Part shown: piece by piece, positions 25,591 to 37,527 of the stretch
How the letters are laid out: every line of letters begins with the position of its first letter
Position numbering within the stretch: position 1 is the stretch's first letter
Origin: Rostratula benghalensis
Lineage: Eukaryota; Chordata; Aves; Charadriiformes; Rostratulidae
Assembly: GCA_013399305.1 (NCBI GenBank)
Contig: VXAI01000039.1
Span: forward strand, 4,983,044 to 5,047,043
DNA: 64,000 nucleotides
Direction: 5' to 3'
Position numbers and translations under genes: made by a program
The notes under the pieces: generated by a model
The model's input: only the letters and a program-made list of their open reading frames with translations
The model's database searches: none
Told to the model about the DNA's origin: nothing

Positions 25591-25617
25591 ATAAATTAAT
25601 AAANATAAATTAATAAA
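25591..25617. other. Single-N assembly gap between 13-bp direct repeats
   Basis: The base at 25604 is N. The 13 bases before it (25591-25603, ATAAATTAATAAA) are identical to the 13 after it (25605-25617). As at 1535, this pattern suggests two overlapping contig ends joined with a token N. The gap lies at the 5' edge of the CR1 copy that follows, so the apparent CR1 5' boundary may be affected by the assembly. Confidence 0.88.
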
Positions 25618-26725
25618 TTTTGAAGTCAGATGTCAGAACCATCATGATGTTTACCTGGACTTTAGTAAGGCCTTTGATACAGTCTCCCACAGTACCCTCC
25701 TGGAGAAACCAGCTGCTCATGGCTTGGACAGGAGTACTCTCTGTTAGGTTAAAAACTGGCTGAAGAGCCAGGCCAAGAGAGTGGTGGTGAATGGTGGCCA
25801 GTTGGTGGCCAGTCATGAGTGGTGTCCCCCAGGGCTAGGTATTGGGGTTGGTTCACTGTAACATCTTTATCAATGATCTGGATGAGGGGATCGAGTGCAC
25901 CCTCAGTAACTTTGCAGATGACATCAAGTTGGGTGGGAGTGTCGACCTCCTTGAGGGTAGAAAGGCTTTGCAGAGGGGTCTGGATAGGCTGGATTGATGC
26001 GTTGAGGCCAATGGGATGAGGTTCAATAAGGCCAAGCGCTGGGTCCTGCACAGCAATGAAGTGTTACAACCCAATGCAGCGCTACAGGCTTGGGGAAGAG
26101 TGGCTGGAGAGCTTCCTGGCAGAAAAGGACCTGGGGGTGTTGGTTGACTGTTGGCCGCACGTGAGTCAGCAGTGTGCCCAGGGGGTCAAGAAGGCCAACA
26201 GCATCCTGGTGAGCAGGACTCAAGAGGTGATCGTCCCCCTCTACTCAGCATTGGTGAGCCCCCTTTTCAAGTACTGTGTCCAGTTTTGGGCCCTTTACCA
26301 CAACAAAGACACTGAAGTGCTGGAGTAGGTCCAGAGAAGGGCAATGAAATTGGTGAGGGGTCTGCAGAATATGCCTTATGAGGAGAGGCTGAGGGAGCTG
26401 GGATTGCTCATCCTGGAGAAGAGGAGGCTGAGGGGAGACCTTATCACTCTCTACAACTACCTCTTTTCCACAAGAGGAAATGGACTCAAGTCACACCAGG
26501 GGAGGTTCAAATTGGATATCAGGAAAAATTTTTACACTGAAAGGGTTATTAAACATTGAAATGAGCTGCCCAGGGTGGTGGTTGAGGCACTATCCATGGA
26601 GGTACTCAAAAGACGGTGATTAGTGACAGGATTTAATGATGAGTCGTGGTTTTTTATCAGAATTAGGTTGGTGATTGGACTAAATGATCTTAAAGGTCCC
26701 TTCCAACCTAGACAATTTTATGATC
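25618..26725 (+). mobile_element. CR1 retrotransposon, 5'-truncated, with RT core and 3' UTR
   Basis: The longest CR1 copy here, about 1.1 kb. In the family, ORF2 encodes the endonuclease/reverse transcriptase used for target-primed insertion. Visible in order: the YLDFSKAFDTVSH block from 25652 (RT box A, with the first catalytic Asp of the family), GVPQG at 25821-25835, and FADD at 25911-25922 (RT box C, with the catalytic Asp pair). Then come the [16 protein letters not shown] and [20 protein letters not shown] segments of the C-terminal part. It is a pseudogene: these blocks lie in three different frames (25646 is frame 2, 25821 frame 3, 26056 frame 1), with stops at 25836-25838 (TAG), 25995-25997 (TGA) and 26326-26328 (TAG). 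The 3' UTR shows the GATCTTAAAGGTCCCTTCC block and a decayed octamer (ATTTTATG) near 26716. The subfamily is not assigned. Confidence 0.95.
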
Positions 26726-29700
26726 ACCTTGCTCTGACTTCCTTGTTACAGAAGATATGGAACTTCCGAGAATTGTGTCTGTGAAATGGTGGTGAGTAGC
26801 TACTGTTTCTTGAAAAATACCCTTGATTCTTGAGTGTCTTATTTTTGCTGATGAGCAATGCTTAGTAAGCTATCCCATGGCTAATTGCATTTTCTCTAAA
26901 AAAAACCCCAACAAAACTACAAATAAGCAAAAAATTTCTCTAAGTTTTAATCCAGAATTTCCAGAGATCCCATTATATCTTGATTTGAGAAATATAAGAT
27001 ATATATTTAGGAATTTGGAGGGGTTTTTTTGTCTTTTATATCCAGGTTGTATGAGCCTCTTTAAAGAAATAAATTGAATTAACTTCTTAATTTATCTGTA
27101 ACTGAAATTTTATGATTTTTCAATTGTTCTTGGGGTTCTCTCTGATTTTTTTAATTTATTTATCAACGTTCTTCCCGAAATGTGAAGGCCATACTTGTAT
27201 GTAACACCTCTCTTCTACTACCATTGCCTGCATGACACTAGAGAGAGTAAATAATCCCAGGACACAAGCTGTCTGTGACACTACCCTGTGACCTCATTGT
27301 ATGATGTGATACCTTCATGCATGCTAGATCAAATTGAAGTGGAGAGTAGTGCTTAATTTTCAGATAACTTACTCATATTTAGGAACCTGTTTTAGTAGAC
27401 ATGGAGAAGTTCCCTTCCTCCAAGAAACTGCAATTTAACTTTCAAAATATCTTAAGCTTTCCTTTAGCTCTCGAAAAATTATAAGAGCAACGATTATAAG
27501 CAATCTGCACATCCCAAGGAAACCATGGGCATCTCTGAATAAGCAAAATTTCTTGACCTCAAATTTTCCAACAATGCCTATTATTACATCTCACTACTAA
27601 GCTAAAATTTGTGTGGGGGGAAGAAGACTTCAGTCTTTTGGCCACGGTTCATCAGTTGATACACATCTACACTAATTAATTTAATATAAATGCTGCTATT
27701 TTACAGTGTTAATACAGTCTTGGAGAGCAAGGGTACCTATTGCTTGCTGTCTTAGATTTTGTGATTACTCATCCCATAGCAACCACCAAACCTCCAAGTG
27801 ATGATGATGATAACTTCTGTGTAATACTTCCATTGCTTAATTTCAGCTGGTGATTTTAATTTATATATCTCAAATTTTCACTTTGCTTTCATTTGACTAT
27901 ATCCCACATGTAGTGAAATCTGGTTAAACCTTGCTGCAGCATGGCAGAGCAATATGAAATGTATGCCAGGCAACAAATGTCACATGAAGAAAAGTATATA
28001 ATTATTTTACAAGTCAAGATTACAGTAGATGACTGAATCACATTGCTTGCTTATATTGCTACCATTTTTATAAAGTCCTCTGCTGGCTATCTGCTTTGGG
28101 GATGAGAAGGTAATGAGATGCAAGAACTGGCCACTGCCTACCAACATCTCCTATGCTGGAGTCCTGCCATTATACACCGAGAGTGATATAGCTGATAATA
28201 AAGCAATGAGGAAAATATACCTTCTCTGGCAGCAGCTAATTGAATTTGCCCTTTTTCCCTAGGCCTATATAGCTCCCAGTCTTATATTTCCTTCCTTTGT
28301 CCCCAGTAGGTATCAGTATCTCCTACAGGATAATGCCTTGATGGCATTTTCCTGGTTGGGTCTGTCTGGACTTGGAGTAGTTTATTACCTGTAGCATAGA
28401 AGTATATCACACCTCTGGTGTAGCAGTTATTTCTTTATTTAATTTATTTATTTTCTTCTATATGAGCCTCCCTTTGTATTAATTCAAACTTTCAGGCTTG
28501 TTTACTGGGAAGCAAAGGAGTTCAACACCAAAGTGTTTAAATTCTAGACTGCAGTAAACCATACCTTTATTGCCCATCCCCAGGTTCCCTTGGCAGTAAT
28601 GCTTTTTCCAGGTTAGGTTTAGACTTGTTTCAGGCAAGGAGGAGACTTAATTCTTCCGGTAAATTGGCACCACTGACATTTGCCAGTGAAAAAGAGGTAA
28701 CTCACACGTAAGCCAAGTGTGCTTGCTCTCAGGTCAAAGTAGATTAATAGTAGGTCCAGAGTACTGATTGCTCTGTAGGGACCTTCATAGAAACACACAA
28801 GGAGTGCTTTCTATGTGTTATGGCACAGAAAAGCTATTTTTTAATTCCTACTTGCATGTAATCAATTACGTTTATTTATTGACAACTAACTTGAAATTGA
28901 AAATGAGAGAATTAAATGAGAGAAGAACATAGCATAAGGCATTGTATTTGTGGGTTTTTTTGTGTGTGTCTTTTTTTTTTTAAATCTTAATGAAGAAAAA
29001 GTTTGCATCTGTTTGATTTTTTTTTTCCCTACATTTTTCTTGTAAGAAAGATAGCATACCTATCAACAGCATAAGAGATGAGTGTATGTGGATGGCTCTC
29101 AGGGTGGATTTAATAAATTCGTCAATACATTTTGGTCAAATTCTTAGCTGGTAACAAATTGGAGAAAATTTGTTTTACATCAGGAGCAAACACACCATCG
29201 ATGTGTGGTATATTAATATTCTATGTAATTTCTAGTAACTGTCTTATCTTGAAGACAGTTTGATTTGAACCAAAACTCCTGTATAAGCCAGAAAAAAGAT
29301 TTCTATAAAAATTAAATTATATGGATCAAGATCCTTGTCAGAACTCACTAAGGTTTCTGGTTGAAGATCAGCCAAATCCATATTGTTTCAAGCATTTGTA
29401 ATAATTGATTTTTGTTTAGATAGAAAAGATTATGGTATCTTACATTACAAACAGCTTTGAAGAGCTCAAGAATAAATTTATAGTTGATATGTGATTGTTT
29501 CACTATTTTATTTGTGGATGTGTGCATGTGTGTGAAGCTCACAAACCATGCGCTCTACTGGCTTCCCCCCAGCTATTTAAAATAGTCGGAAGTGGCAATT
29601 TTAAACCTATGGAAAACAAGTCTGAAACCTTCTACTGAAGTAGAAAACTTCTTATAATATTCATACATATATAATTTTCAGTTTTCCTGGTGGGATAAAT

Positions 29701-29932
29701 AAAACCGTTAGTAATTTGAATTATTCTTTCGTAGAGAATTTAGCATTTTGAGCATTTAATTCATATTCCAATTAGTGTGAACCAGTTCCAATAAACAGTA
29801 GATATTACCTCTTTATGGCTTGTTTGTAGCATGTTTTATTGATCCTTATACTTGACCTCTAAGCATAACAGTGAAATACATTAAGGAAAAAAAAACAGGG
29901 AGGGAGAAATGAAAAAGTTTAAAACTGAAGAA
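26726..29932. other. Unique non-coding DNA, no feature seen
   Basis: No gene recognised; open frames are at most 84 codons. It contains T-rich patches near 28435-28455 and 28970-28981. Confidence 0.55.
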
Positions 29933-30522
29933 TGTTCTGGTTTGGGGGTGGAACAGAGCCAACTTTCTGTTCATTGAGAGGGACTCTTGCTCTTACTTGT
30001 TGCTATGGCAACCAGGGTCAGCTGACTTGGTTGTTTACCCTGAGGTTGCAGCTTTGGGGAGGAGCTGACAGGTCAGGTGATCCAAATTGGGTGTTCCATC
30101 CCATCTGCCATCATCAGTATAAAAGCTGAGGGATGAGGTGGGTTAGGATGTTTGATCTTGAATACTTTCTACCAGAGTGGGTGGCTTGCTTTGATGACTG
30201 ATGCCAAAGAAGAACCCAATCAGTTTGTCTGGCTTTGATTCCCCAACAGAGTGTTTTGGAATTTAGTTCCCATCCCTTACTGAGTCCAGCCTGGAATTTT
30301 TCCACTGCCTGACAGTGACATCTCCAAGGGAGCATGACACAGTTCAGTATATATTTGTGTGCATTTTATTTAATTATTTCTTTTATATTAATAATATTTC
30401 ATTGAAATAGTTTTTTTTTCTAAACCCATAAATCTCTTTATCTCTCTTCTTCCTCTTCTTGGAGTGAGATGTGGAGTACAGTGTCTTGTCATGTCATTGG
30501 CAACCCAGCCTAAACCACAACA
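29933..30522 (+). mobile_element. Solo LTR of an avian ERVL-like endogenous retrovirus
   Basis: A 590-bp block with LTR structure. It starts TGTTCTGGTTTGGG (29933-29946) and ends CCTAAACCACAACA (30509-30522). These ends are inverted repeats matching at 12 of 14 positions, with the canonical TG...CA termini. A TATA box (TATAAAA) lies at 30118-30124, preceded by a GTTCCATCCCAT segment like the one found upstream of TATA in avian ERVL-type LTRs. A T- and A/T-rich block at about 30360-30420, then a pyrimidine-rich stretch and the CAACCCAGCC terminus, match the R/U5 layout of the same group. No canonical AATAAA is seen. No primer-binding site or internal gag/pol sequence flanks it on either side, so it is a solo LTR left by LTR-LTR recombination. 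The flanking 5-mers (AAGAA before, ACCAG after) do not match, so no target-site duplication is retained or the ends are slightly mis-set. The family name is inference; the LTR architecture is seen. Confidence 0.82.
30118..30124 (+). promoter_or_regulatory. TATA box of the LTR promoter
   Basis: TATAAAA, 185 bases into the LTR, at the expected U3/R boundary region. The LTR is old and present activity is unknown. Confidence 0.6.
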
Positions 30523-32024
30523 ACCAGGTACTGAGTGTTGTAGAGTGGCTTGAGTCTACAAAAATGAATTTGTATAATGGTAAGACTGGCTGGAAGCAAA
30601 ATTAGAGTGGGTAGAAAACAGTTTGGAGTCATTGACCATAAGACAGGTTTACTAACTCATCCTGTGTCTGTTAAAAAGGTGCACTGAATGGAATAATTAC
30701 TAATACCTTAAGTCAATCAGACGCTTTCTACTTACAAAAACTGTTGAAACAGAAGGGATGAGCATGATAACGTGTTGGATTTCTATTCCCCATCCCTCCC
30801 AAGACTTGTTCAGTGCACAGGAAAAGTACCAGGCTTCAGTATTTTATTTTATCTTTGTTTCTCAATAGGCAGGCCCAATCTACAGTACTGAATCATATTT
30901 AAGCCCTGCTCTGAAGACAGGATTTCTTATTTATTCATATGTTTTTATATGATGTAAGAATACAATATTGACTCAATTTTATTAACATTAAAAACCTTAA
31001 GCCATGTGATTGTTCTTTCTTCCCCTGCAGCATCTCATTTGATTTTTCATAATCCTTCCAGGAAATCAAGATAATTTTCTTTGAAGCCGTGACTTATTGA
31101 GTAAGATGAGTTGAATGTATGCAATTACGTAACTAACAGTATCATAATTCAGAAATAGAGAGGAAACAGATTAATTAATTGACACATGCAGAATTAATGA
31201 CAGAATTTTCTAACTTTTTGTTGTATGGCTTTCTGATTATTTGCTTTCCATCTGTTTTCACCCAGTTACCTGAAAAGCTTCTGGAGTTGTAGGTTGAATG
31301 TATGTTGACATGGCTCATACTATCCTGTAAGTAGAGGCTGCTGTTCTGGTAGATCTTTCTGATTCTCCTTGTTCAGGCCAATTGTTTCTGTGTGTATCAG
31401 GTATTGTATGAGAAGTCCAATTTATCATTGGTTAGAACATATTTTCTTTATACATGTTGGCATAGGCCTGTGTCACCCTGTTTTGCAAGGGTGTGGAATG
31501 TTGTCATACATTTCTTTCTATGTCATGTTTCTTGATGGCACATTACTTCTTTATGAACTTTTTATTGTAGGTTTTACTGATCTTAATATTTGATCTTCAT
31601 GCAGTCAGTTGGAAAACATTAGGAACGGAATGAAAATGGCTTTTATAATACAGAGCAGAGTAGTCCAACTTATCAGCCTTATAGTAAAATCCTATTTCAG
31701 GAGGGACTTCAACTTTAAACTAATTTTGTCGAAAGCTTAATTTTTTTTTTCAGAGGAGGCTTGAGTCCCATGCTTTCTTTCTATGGGCAAACTTTCATGG
31801 TTGCACTGGAATTTTATTTAGTTAGGTTTACAATTTTTTATGGTTCTTCTAAGCAGACAATAGATATACCTTCTTCTTAGACATGCTTTCAGAGGTATTT
31901 AACATCACAGAAGTGTCGGCTACAACTTTTTTTTCTAATTTAATGGGTTCTATCACTGTATATTAATTTTCTGTGTATATAAGCTAAAAAAACACCAGCA
32001 TTGCCTCTGAGTAATTACAGCAAA

Positions 32025-32050
32025 CCTTCTAAGATTACCTTCTAAGATTA
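32025..32050. repeat. Perfect 13-bp tandem duplication
   Basis: CCTTCTAAGATTA at 32025-32037 is repeated exactly at 32038-32050, consistent with replication slippage or a small templated insertion. Confidence 0.95.
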
Positions 32051-35000
32051 AAGTGTCTTGTAGGATAAGAGAGTATTATGAGTTTTGAAACTGGCTCTTG
32101 CAGTCTGTTAAGTAAACTGATTGTGATTCTAATAGATATATTACCTTAAAATAGTGCTTGATATCAATTTTATTCTTTTTTATTGGACACAATTCTTCAG
32201 TTGCTACCGTCTTCTGGTAATAAGGATACTGAGGATACTGAGACATGTTGTGAACTAGAGGTTGAGCCAAATACCTGTTTGCATGGTGCCTTTTACAGCA
32301 TCTGCATGCTTTTCTTTTATGACTCTATAGACAACATCACCATCTATAGAATTCATAATTCAGTGCATATATTTTTTAACAGAAGAGTGAATGAAAGATT
32401 GACTTCAGCTCCAGTTGCATAAAATCCAGATCAATTTAGTTAATTTCCTTAACTACTATCCTTTTGACATCAAAATTTTATACTTATTTCCATTCAATAC
32501 TAGGTAAGAACAACAGTAAAAGCTGTGAATGTCTTTAGTCATTGTTGTTTCTGTATATCAAATAAAGATTCACAGACCCTGCTGAGTTGGTGATAGAATG
32601 ACAAATGGATCATTAATGTTCTTAATATAATATAACTTGTCATATTTGTTTTTGAAAGTTCAGCCAGTTTTGGTCTTTCCTTCTACCATCCTAACAATGT
32701 CAGCTCTGACATAGTCCTGCATTGTCATGTCACTTGTCTTTTTGTTATTCAGCTTTGACTTAATTTATAATTAAAAAAAAAATAAAAATCATTGATTCAC
32801 TGGTGTATTCATCCATTTAACAAATAGTTAAAATGGAGCCATTATACTATTTATCTGTCTGCATTTTATATTTGCTTTGCTACGACTTTATCAGCCTGGA
32901 TGCTGCAGAGTTTTGCTTTTGGAGGTGTGAAAAGATTTAGAATTGCAAATTGTAAGCATACTGTGATTTTTTTATGGTTTTCTATGACATCTCATTTAAG
33001 CATTTAAGATTTTCTCTCCTCCATGATTGCTCTGTTTGAAGAGATGTTTGATTTTGTACAACTGATTTAGTATCAAAGCCCTCCTAGGGATTAGTAAGGC
33101 ACTACCTCTGTACCACTGTTCAGCTCCTCTATAGTAACACTTTGCATTTCCCTTTCATATTTGCAAGTTTTACAAAGCTGGTTTTCTTTTTTTTCTTTGG
33201 TTGTTAGTATTCCTGAAGGATACTCCCTAACAGGGAAAATTTGGTTCTTTAGTCTTCCCTCATGTTTTTTTCCCTCAGAAATGACCACAGATCTGAGGTC
33301 TCCAGTTTTGTCTGTCAGCCTTAAAAGGCCATCACTTTTTTTTCAAATGAAACTGTAGGATAACCTGGAGTTTCTGAGCAAAGCCCTTCAGAGAACCACA
33401 ATTCACTGATTACTCTGCAAATATAGGCCAAAATGAGCTGATGTATAGATTTAATTCAGGTTTCAGTAGCTAAAACAGTGAACAAAAGGTGCACACTTAT
33501 TACGAAAGCAATTCTTAAAAATGAGTCTAGTTCTTTATAAAAAATAGAATTATTTTTAAAATTAATGTATCTATTTGGGACTTTCACTTGCTAATGTTTT
33601 TAAATTGTGAATACTCTGCTTTTATTCTGGTGTTTTGGGTTTTTTTTAGGTTATTACACCTTCAGTTATTATAGCACTGTCTATGAGAGATTTGCAAATA
33701 AGAAAGCCCAGAAAACCTCTCAGTCTGCATAAATGCCAGACACTTTCTGAACTTGCATTTCTTCTTGTTGTTCATTTCATGGGAAAAAGAAAGCGTTTGA
33801 CAAAATCTGCCATCGGACGTGTGCCGGTGACTGGAATAAGATACATGCTGTTATTCTGTATCTGAAAATGCTAGTAGCACAGATAGAACTAGGGCAGCTC
33901 AATGTACTATTTTGAAGAGCACATGGCTTGCCATTCTGCCTGTCTCATTTTTAATATCAGGAAATTCTCAGGAACCTCACGTGGTTTTTACCCCAATATT
34001 AATGCGCCTTGGGAAATTCTAATGTAACACGATCAATTATAAAGAGATAATAATTTTAATACTTTTCTGTGTTTATAGTAAAGCCATAAACAACAGATAA
34101 TTTTTTTCTCTCAGGTTAAACATGTCAGCACTTTGATAACGCATTGGTGTCATTTGCTATGAATGAGTCTTTCACCTTAAAGCCTATACTAAAGCATGGC
34201 ATTTAGAGGTGGTATATTGGGCACACATGTGGTAGGGAACCTGCATTTTTGTTCTCTGTTCTTTCAGGACAGTTTTATAGCAATGTAGCATAATTGACTA
34301 AAATATAGTTATTTTTGATTTACAATGCTGTGATTCAAAGGACAAACAGTGTTGCTGTAATTTACTTTTTAAAAAAACATTTAAGACCTTTCATGTATCA
34401 GCTTGGTGAATGTGTAAGTGATTTGTGCTCTCGTTTATGCACTGGTGAGAGAAGGACTTGGCATTTTTAGTGGTGATTTGTAGTCTGGGGTAGAATATGG
34501 TCAGTAAACAAGTCTAAGTCACAATGTCATCCAAAGTCCCAATGAGGCCACGTGAAATGATGTACAAAATTAATGGAGGGGCAACTTAGAATTGCAGGTT
34601 AAATACAGTAGGAAAATGATGACTCAAATTTGTCTGTGGTTAGGGGAAAGATCTCACCATGTTTTCCTTTGATTTGAAAGTGCATGGTAGGAAGGTACAG
34701 AAAAAAATGTCATCACTGATCCCTGTAGCAGTTGTCTGTATGTGAGAAATAACACCAGCAAGTGAGAGCATACAAAACTCTCAGAGATAAACCCTTTCCC
34801 CTTGATCTTGTACTCCCTTCAAGTGCAAGGTGAAACTATACCATCTGTACAATTTTGGGGCAATTTTATGTACAGACAGCGTGAAATGCTGGAAGAGGAG
34901 AAACATTTTTCTTGGTGCCTAGACTAGATTGTCTGTATTAAAAACAAGTAATCTAGTTCCTTTTCATTTTATGCAAAAAATTTATCTTATGAGTTTCTGT

Positions 35001-37493
35001 ACTTTGGCATACTTTTTCTGCCTTTAACAATGCATTATCAGGGATACCACATTTCCCACATAATACTTTAAAAGATGTTCGAGCAGTGGAGACAGTGTGT
35101 AGTACTTTTTATATGCATGAATTATACTTTTATCTGTACTTGAAAACTAGATGCTTCTTTAATCAAAGTTCCTGCCAGGCTCAGAGTCAAGATTAGATTT
35201 GTATCATTAGTTCCCATCCTAGATGAATATCCTTCCTACCATGCAATTGACTGTACGGCGGTGGGTTGCTTTCAATACATTCTTTATTTTCTATAAGTAA
35301 TTTACTATCCATTGGTTCAAAGAGAGTAACTGGAATATGGCAGAATCAAGAAAGTGCACACTCCAGCTGCTTCACTGTGGATGCTTGCATCTGAGCTGCT
35401 GGCTGCTTTTGCTTTGATTTGAAGTGATGCAATTAGAGAGCTTCATCTGAGCAGAGAGTTTTCCACAGAACATTTTGCTATTGCTTCCTTTTAATTTTGC
35501 AACAGAAAATATATTATAATTAAGAAAACTCAGCATATCTGTAAGTAATGTTGTGCCAAGTTTGCAAATATCAATGGCCAATAGTGGTTTCTCTTGGTCT
35601 GGTCTTTGAGGTCACAGGTATGCTGACAAAAAACATTTTGTTATGTAGAATGCTGTGAGAAAAGAAAATAATGGGGTTTATTCACATCACCAATGTGGTT
35701 GTCTAAGTTAAGCTCCTATCCATAAACATCCTGCACCACTGGGACTTGTTCTTCACGTCTCCAGATGTTCAGGATAGGAGATTAATTTTGTTTCTCAGAA
35801 TTGCACAAAGCTATACCCTTTTCTCCAGTGCCTGCAATTTAGGTCTAAGGAGACCTTGAGCCTCAGATAGACTCTTAAGGTCAGGGTATGAATATTTATC
35901 ATATCAATGTGTAAATTTCTCTTACTTTCTGTTTCAGTGCCTAGAAAAGGGAAAGATTTGAAAGGGGACTGTTACTCAAGTATGGAAGTTAAGGACTTAC
36001 AGAATTACACTAAGAATTTTTTGTCCTTATTAGGATACTTTTGGTCATCTTCGAGATCTTTGCTTGTCCTTTTGTGAGATGCTGAAATGTAAGGCTTTAG
36101 TTTGTTCTGTGTCATTCACCTTGAGTTGACTACTCATGCATTTAACCAGAATAAAGTCCTGTGGTTGATTACATTTTAGGAATCTCTTTCTGCTTGGGAA
36201 ATAATATTGCATTCGGTTCAGGTATAGATGTAGCATTTTCTGCTGAAGATTTCTGTACCTAAGCTTTTCATTATGAACATTATGCACACATTTGGTCAAA
36301 ATATAAGCAGTATAGTGCTTAAAATATTAAGAATAAATTATTTCCATGGAAATTGGATTATGTCACATCTGAAGTTTTGTTATTACACTTACAAATTAAA
36401 CGATATTGTAATTAGAAAACAGTTTGGAGTTTTCATGGGAAACCAATTCCAGTGCCCCAAACAGTTGACAAGCTCTCATATTCTTGTTCCTGTAATTACT
36501 TCCTTGTGTATCTTGTGTATTTATCCAGAATTTGTCCTCATGAAACTTCCTAGGAAAGTGTTTCCAAGCAGAAGAGAGTTTTATGTAAGCTTGTTTATAT
36601 ATGTTGGGGAGAATGAGGAAGAGAGGAGAGAGAAGAGGAGACTAGAGCAAGAATAGCGGAGAACATCCGTATGGCTAGGGAATGCTAAAGGATCTCATAG
36701 CCATTTTTGCACTGTAAATACCGCACTAGACATTGTAAACAGAAGCTTTATCTGCAAATAACTTAGTGGATGGCTCCTTGAAATCCACTGTCCTTTGCAA
36801 CTCTGCCTTATTTTTAAGCTCCTATCATTTGTCATGGAAGCAGCTTTCATGACAGTGCTATAGGCTGAGACAATCTTTGAATCAGATGCTGCTATTATAT
36901 AGTTTTGTGAAATTTAGCTTAGGTTGCTCCTATCTGATTAGCATAGAACCCTCTCAGGATGGAAAATCGTGTTACAAGACAGAATTTGTTGGGAAAGAGT
37001 CAGTAACATACTTGCAAAATGAAGTGAAATGGATTCAACAAGAGCAAGGAGGATATTAAGACTGTGCAGCAAACATCAAAAGACAAAGTCTGAGAGGAAA
37101 TGGACTGGCAGAGAATTGCCATCTCTAGTTCCTAAGTTATAGTGGAATACTCATCTAATGTACTGAAGGAGGAAAATGTCAGCAATTTTTGCTGCAAAAA
37201 GACAGATACTTTTTAAGATTATGTTCTTAAATTATGTTCTAGAACTTTTCTTAACTAAGACTTACTTTAGAAAAGTTTACTTCTGGATTATGTACAGGGA
37301 TATATTTCTGTTTCTCCTAAAATAGACAAGAAGAGTCTAGGACTCTTTAGACTATCTCAGCATCATACCCCACACAAAAGTTTGTTTTGGCAAGTGTCAG
37401 GTTTTTACTAGCTCATTTGCTAAAAGTTAGTGCATGTAGATTCAAGGTTTTTTACACAAATTAAAAGCATTAGCATATCAGCTCAAGTTTGGG

Positions 37494-37527
37494 TTTTTTT
37501 TTGTTTTGTTTTGTTTTTTCCCCCCCC
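37494..37527. repeat. T-rich (TTTTG)n tract ending in C8
   Basis: T runs with G interruptions (37494-37519) pass directly into eight C (37520-37527). This is the same kind of T-to-C junction as at 6123-6145. Confidence 0.85.

Noticed and set aside
25749..26223. Minus-strand open frames of 66-100 codons across the CR1 copy
   Set aside because: They are antisense shadows of CR1 ORF2, whose true direction is shown by the RT motifs and the 3' tail on the plus strand.
31125..31132. TTACGTAA PAR-bZIP/D-box core
   Set aside because: A single 8-bp site with no promoter or gene context; such sites occur by chance.
36273..36656. 127-codon plus-strand open frame
   Set aside because: No recognisable domain; its C-terminal Glu/Arg run comes from a purine-rich stretch. 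An open frame of this length is expected by chance in 64 kb.
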